The notes under the pieces are model-generated. The model ran no database searches. It saw only the letters and a program-made list of their open reading frames with translations, and was not told where the DNA came from. From Inhella crocodyli (GTDB taxonomy: Bacteria; Pseudomonadota; Gammaproteobacteria; Burkholderiales; Burkholderiaceae_C): DNA of 64,000 nucleotides. Below, piece by piece: positions 59,530-64,000 of this stretch. Position 1 is the first letter of the stretch, and each line of letters begins with the position of its first letter. Both the position numbers and the translations under genes were made by a program. The stretch covers positions 186,001-250,000 of the forward strand of contig NZ_SACM01000003.1 in the NCBI RefSeq assembly GCF_004004565.1, in the 5' to 3' direction.

Positions 59530-59562
59530 CAGAGGCGACGCTGGGGACGCCAAGACCGAGGG

Positions 59563-60135
59563 TCAGCGGCCCCGCATCGCCAGCTTGAACAGCTCCGGGA
59601 TCGACACCTCCCGGGGACCAGGCACCACGCGAAACGCCTCCCCCGCCTGCAGGCGCCCAGGGCGCTGCACGGCCAGGTAGAAGCCGCAATACCCACTCTG
59701 GGCCATGAGCTTCACCGCGTGCTTGAAGCCCAAGGCGACATTGAACTTGAAGCAGGGCTGGCGCGGCTCGCTCACCACCAGTTCGCAGTCGTCGAAGCAC
59801 AGCCGGTCGCCCAACCAGACCTGGCCCTCGAGCAAACCGCTGAGGCTCAGGTTCTCGCCCATGGCGCCCCACGGCAAGGGCGCTTGCCAGTCGGCCACGC
59901 CGGCCTGCGCGCGCACCGTTTGCCAGAAGGGGTAGTGCTCGCTGGGGTAAGCGTAGACGGCCTTGCTGAGACCGCCGTGCACCGTCAGGTCGGCCTGCTC
60001 GTCGCCGTCCAGGCCCATTGGGCCCACGGCCACGGGGCCCTCGGCGGGGCGCTTTCGGATGGCGCTGGTGACCCATTCGCCGTCCAGGGTCTGGATCGGG
60101 GCGCTGGCCGCCCGGTTCAGGCTCAAGAGCTTCAT
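59563..60135 (-). CDS. MOSC-domain protein (YiiM-like)
   Basis: 190-residue protein of the molybdenum-cofactor sulfurase C-terminal class: GLDGDEQADLTVHGGLSKAV, YPSEHYPFWQTV, GENLSLSGLLEGQVWLGDRL and the Cys of RQPCFKFN. YiiM-type proteins give resistance to N-hydroxylated bases; here the C-terminal extension is short. ATG at 60135 chosen over 60174. Diverges from pckG. Confidence 0.87.
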   Translation of the reverse strand: MKLLSLNRAASAPIQTLDGEWVTSAIRKRPAEGPVAVGPMGLDGDEQADLTVHGGLSKAVYAYPSEHYPFWQTVRAQAGVADWQAPLPWGAMGENLSLSGLLEGQVWLGDRLCFDDCELVVSEPRQPCFKFNVALGFKHAVKLMAQSGYCGFYLAVQRPGRLQAGEAFRVVPGPREVSIPELFKLAMRGR

Positions 60136-60230
60136 GCCCGCAGTGTCCGTGACGGAATGGGCACATTGGCACATGCGCCAAGCGCATAACCCCGCACCTC
60201 CGGGGAGTTACGAGCCGGTTACAGCCGGCC

Positions 60231-60236
60231 GACAAT
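60231..60236 (+). promoter_or_regulatory. candidate -10 box of pckG
   Basis: GACAAT; transcription would begin near 60243, 80 nt before the pckG start, immediately before a long hairpin. Confidence 0.4.
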
Positions 60237-60246
60237 CGGCCACCGC

Positions 60247-60297
60247 AAGCGGTATTGGGTGAGCGTCGGCGCCGCAGGCCCTCACCCAATCCTGCTT
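60247..60297 (+). promoter_or_regulatory. long hairpin in the pckG leader (candidate attenuator)
   Basis: Arms 60247-60263 (AAGCGGTATTGGGTGAG) and 60281-60297 (CTCACCCAATCCTGCTT) pair over 17 positions with one mismatch and one G-U; a TTTTG tract follows. It ends 26 nt before the chosen start codon. Confidence 0.5.
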
Positions 60298-60323
60298 TTG
60301 TAACTTTGATGGAACCCCTCCCC

Positions 60324-62198
<1,875 letters not shown>

Positions 62199-62226
62199 TT
62201 CGGCGGGCCTGACGCCCGCCCCTTCA

Positions 62227-62252
62227 AAAACACCCGCCACGGCGGGTGTTTT
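62227..62252 (+). terminator. intrinsic terminator of pckG
   Basis: AAAACACCCGCC-AC-GGCGGGTGTTTT, 12-bp stem, 28 bp after the pckG stop and 16 bp before the next gene. Confidence 0.9.
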
Positions 62253-62268
62253 CATTTCCAATCCCCCC

Positions 62269-63000
<732 letters not shown>

Positions 63001-63003
63001 ACC

Positions 63004-63804
63004 TTGCAGCTCCAACTGCTGAGCGACCTGCACCTGGAGCGCCACCCGCACTTCCAGCCCCAGGTCGCCGCCGACACCCTGGTCCTGGCCGGCGACGTCG
63101 GCTCCTACCAAGCCGGTTCCCTGCTGGGCGCCTGGGGCCCCGAGGCCGATTGGGGCCTGGGCCGCTTTGCGCAAGGCTGGCAGCGGGTGCTGTACGTGCC
63201 CGGCAACCACGAGTACGACGGCCTGCCTTGGCCTGACACGCGCGAGCGACTGCGCGAGCGCGCCGAAACGCTCGGCCTGACCTGGCTGGACCGGGAAGTC
63301 GTGGTGATCGACGGCGTGCGCTTTGTCGGCTGCACGCTCTGGGCCGATTTCGACCTGCTCGTCGACCCCGGCTCGCCCATGGCGGCGCAACTCAAGGCGC
63401 GCGACAAGGCCTACCGGGCGGCGAACTTCTACCTGCGCAAGTACAGCGCGCTGGAGCACGGCGCCCCCATGCTGGCCGAGCGCCTGCGCGAGCTGGCCCT
63501 GGCCGACCAGGCCTGGTTGCGCGAGGCGCTGGCACAGCCCTTCGCGGGCAAGACCGTCGTCGTCACCCACTTCGCGCCCAGCGTCTTGAGCGCCGACCCG
63601 CGCTACGGCGCCGTGCCCGGCACCGCGGGCTTTTGCAGTGCGCTGGACGCGTTGCTGCCCCAGGCCGACCTGTGGCTGCACGGCCACCTGCACTGCGCCA
63701 TCAACTACCGCGTGGGCCGCTGCTGCGTGGTGGCCAACCCTTTGGGCTACGCCACCAAGGGCGAGCAAGACGGATTCCAGCCCCGTTGTGTGCTGACGGT
63801 GTGA
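63004..63804 (+). CDS. calcineurin-like metallophosphoesterase
   Basis: 266-residue phosphoesterase with all metal motifs: SDLHLE, AGDVGS, GNHEYD, THFAPS and HGHLHC. TTG start at 63004, three bases after the SEC-C gene stop, because the first motif begins at residue 7; no ATG is available before it. Close to YkuE-like or UDP-sugar-type phosphodiesterases; substrate unknown. Confidence 0.87.
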   Translation: MQLQLLSDLHLERHPHFQPQVAADTLVLAGDVGSYQAGSLLGAWGPEADWGLGRFAQGWQRVLYVPGNHEYDGLPWPDTRERLRERAETLGLTWLDREVVVIDGVRFVGCTLWADFDLLVDPGSPMAAQLKARDKAYRAANFYLRKYSALEHGAPMLAERLRELALADQAWLREALAQPFAGKTVVVTHFAPSVLSADPRYGAVPGTAGFCSALDALLPQADLWLHGHLHCAINYRVGRCCVVANPLGYATKGEQDGFQPRCVLTV

Positions 63805-63889
63805 GCCGCGCCCCGCGCCTTTGACCGGCCGCAAGAAAAGGGAGTCGCTGCTGTCGCACACTGAAGCCTCACAAACGGAGGAGCCCCCG

Positions 63890-64000
63890 ATGAAGATCCT
63901 TGTCGCCGTTGACGGCAGCGCCAGCACCAAGCGCGCCCTAGCCTACTTGGCCGCCCACGATGAATGGCTGGGCAGCCACCACCGCTACAGCCTGTTGCAC
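63890..64000 (+). CDS. universal stress protein (UspA family), cut by window edge
   Basis: First 37 codons are visible: MKILVAVDGSASTKRALAYL is the ATP-binding beginning of the UspA fold. GGAGGAG lies 7 nt before the ATG. The remainder lies beyond the window. Confidence 0.85.
   Translation, partial: MKILVAVDGSASTKRALAYLAAHDEWLGSHHRYSLLH

Overview
This window is GC-rich chromosomal DNA, almost wall-to-wall coding, from a betaproteobacterium, most probably of the order Burkholderiales. The evidence is the gene content: a split pntAA/pntAB/pntB transhydrogenase, a GTP-type PEP carboxykinase, malate synthase G, a dsbA-lptA-lptB-rpoN run, a PEP-CTERM surface protein, chemoreceptors with betaproteobacterial-type tips, and strong G/C third-position bias. 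I see no tRNA, rRNA, CRISPR array, phage or classical insertion sequence. About 62 genes can be supported. Two are cut by the window edges: a ZnuD-type TonB receptor on the left and a UspA-family protein on the right.

Layout. 1-2535: zinc-type TonB receptor plus a small partner (minus). 2606-7162: HD-GYP phosphodiesterase, then a three-part MacAB/DevBCA-like exporter (adaptor, permease, ATPase). 7153-9615: RlmN-like radical SAM enzyme, GNAT, periplasmic metallo-hydrolase (minus). 9669-12744: mnmA and a NarL-type two-component pair. 12811-17734: PEP-CTERM protein, LytTR/LytS two-component pair, class II glutamine amidotransferase, FAD oxidoreductase. 17797-23205: large TonB receptor with a structured leader, and glcB, facing a LysR gene at 23300. 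24223-29097: DMT transporter, small beta-barrel, PsiF-like protein, soluble chemoreceptor, Ser/Thr kinase with cyclic-nucleotide domain. 29152-37641: co-oriented run argS-SPOR-dsbA-lptA-lptB-rpoN-THUMP methyltransferase-solute-binding protein. 37666-44702: rsmE, Old Yellow Enzyme, fadD and the pnt operon (minus). 44889-49986: chemoreceptor, Nudix, and an ECF42-type sigma factor cluster with two DGPF/YciI proteins, a VOC protein and an SRPBCC protein. 50115-57703: cyclophilin lipoprotein, queA, unknown protein, argG, yigZ, a DUF6249/ECF sigma/membrane-partner trio, a solute-binding protein, tgt. 57784-64000: chemoreceptor with a CheR/CheB docking tail, MOSC protein, pckG, SEC-C protein, metallophosphoesterase, UspA start.

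How the genes fit together. RNA maturation and translation recur (mnmA, RlmN-like, argS, rsmE, THUMP methyltransferase, queA, tgt). Central carbon and redox metabolism are represented by glcB, pckG, fadD and pnt; envelope biogenesis by lptAB, dsbA, SPOR and TonB receptors; signalling by three chemoreceptors, two two-component pairs, two ECF factors, RpoN, HD-GYP and a Ser/Thr kinase.

The most interesting non-coding structure is: (i) a recurrent -10-like hexamer (GACAAT/TAGAAT/TAGGCT) placed 6-9 nt before start codons of leading genes, which suggests many leaderless mRNAs; (ii) a 116-bp duplication carrying a palindrome-rich insert exactly at the start codon of the exporter permease; (iii) terminator-like hairpins in the leaders of the large TonB receptor and of pckG; (iv) a near-consensus sigma-54 promoter before the PEP-CTERM gene, with rpoN in the same window; (v) two unlisted small ORFs translationally coupled between pntAB and pntB, one containing a palindrome of atypical codon use. 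All functional calls rest on reading motifs by eye; no database search was possible.
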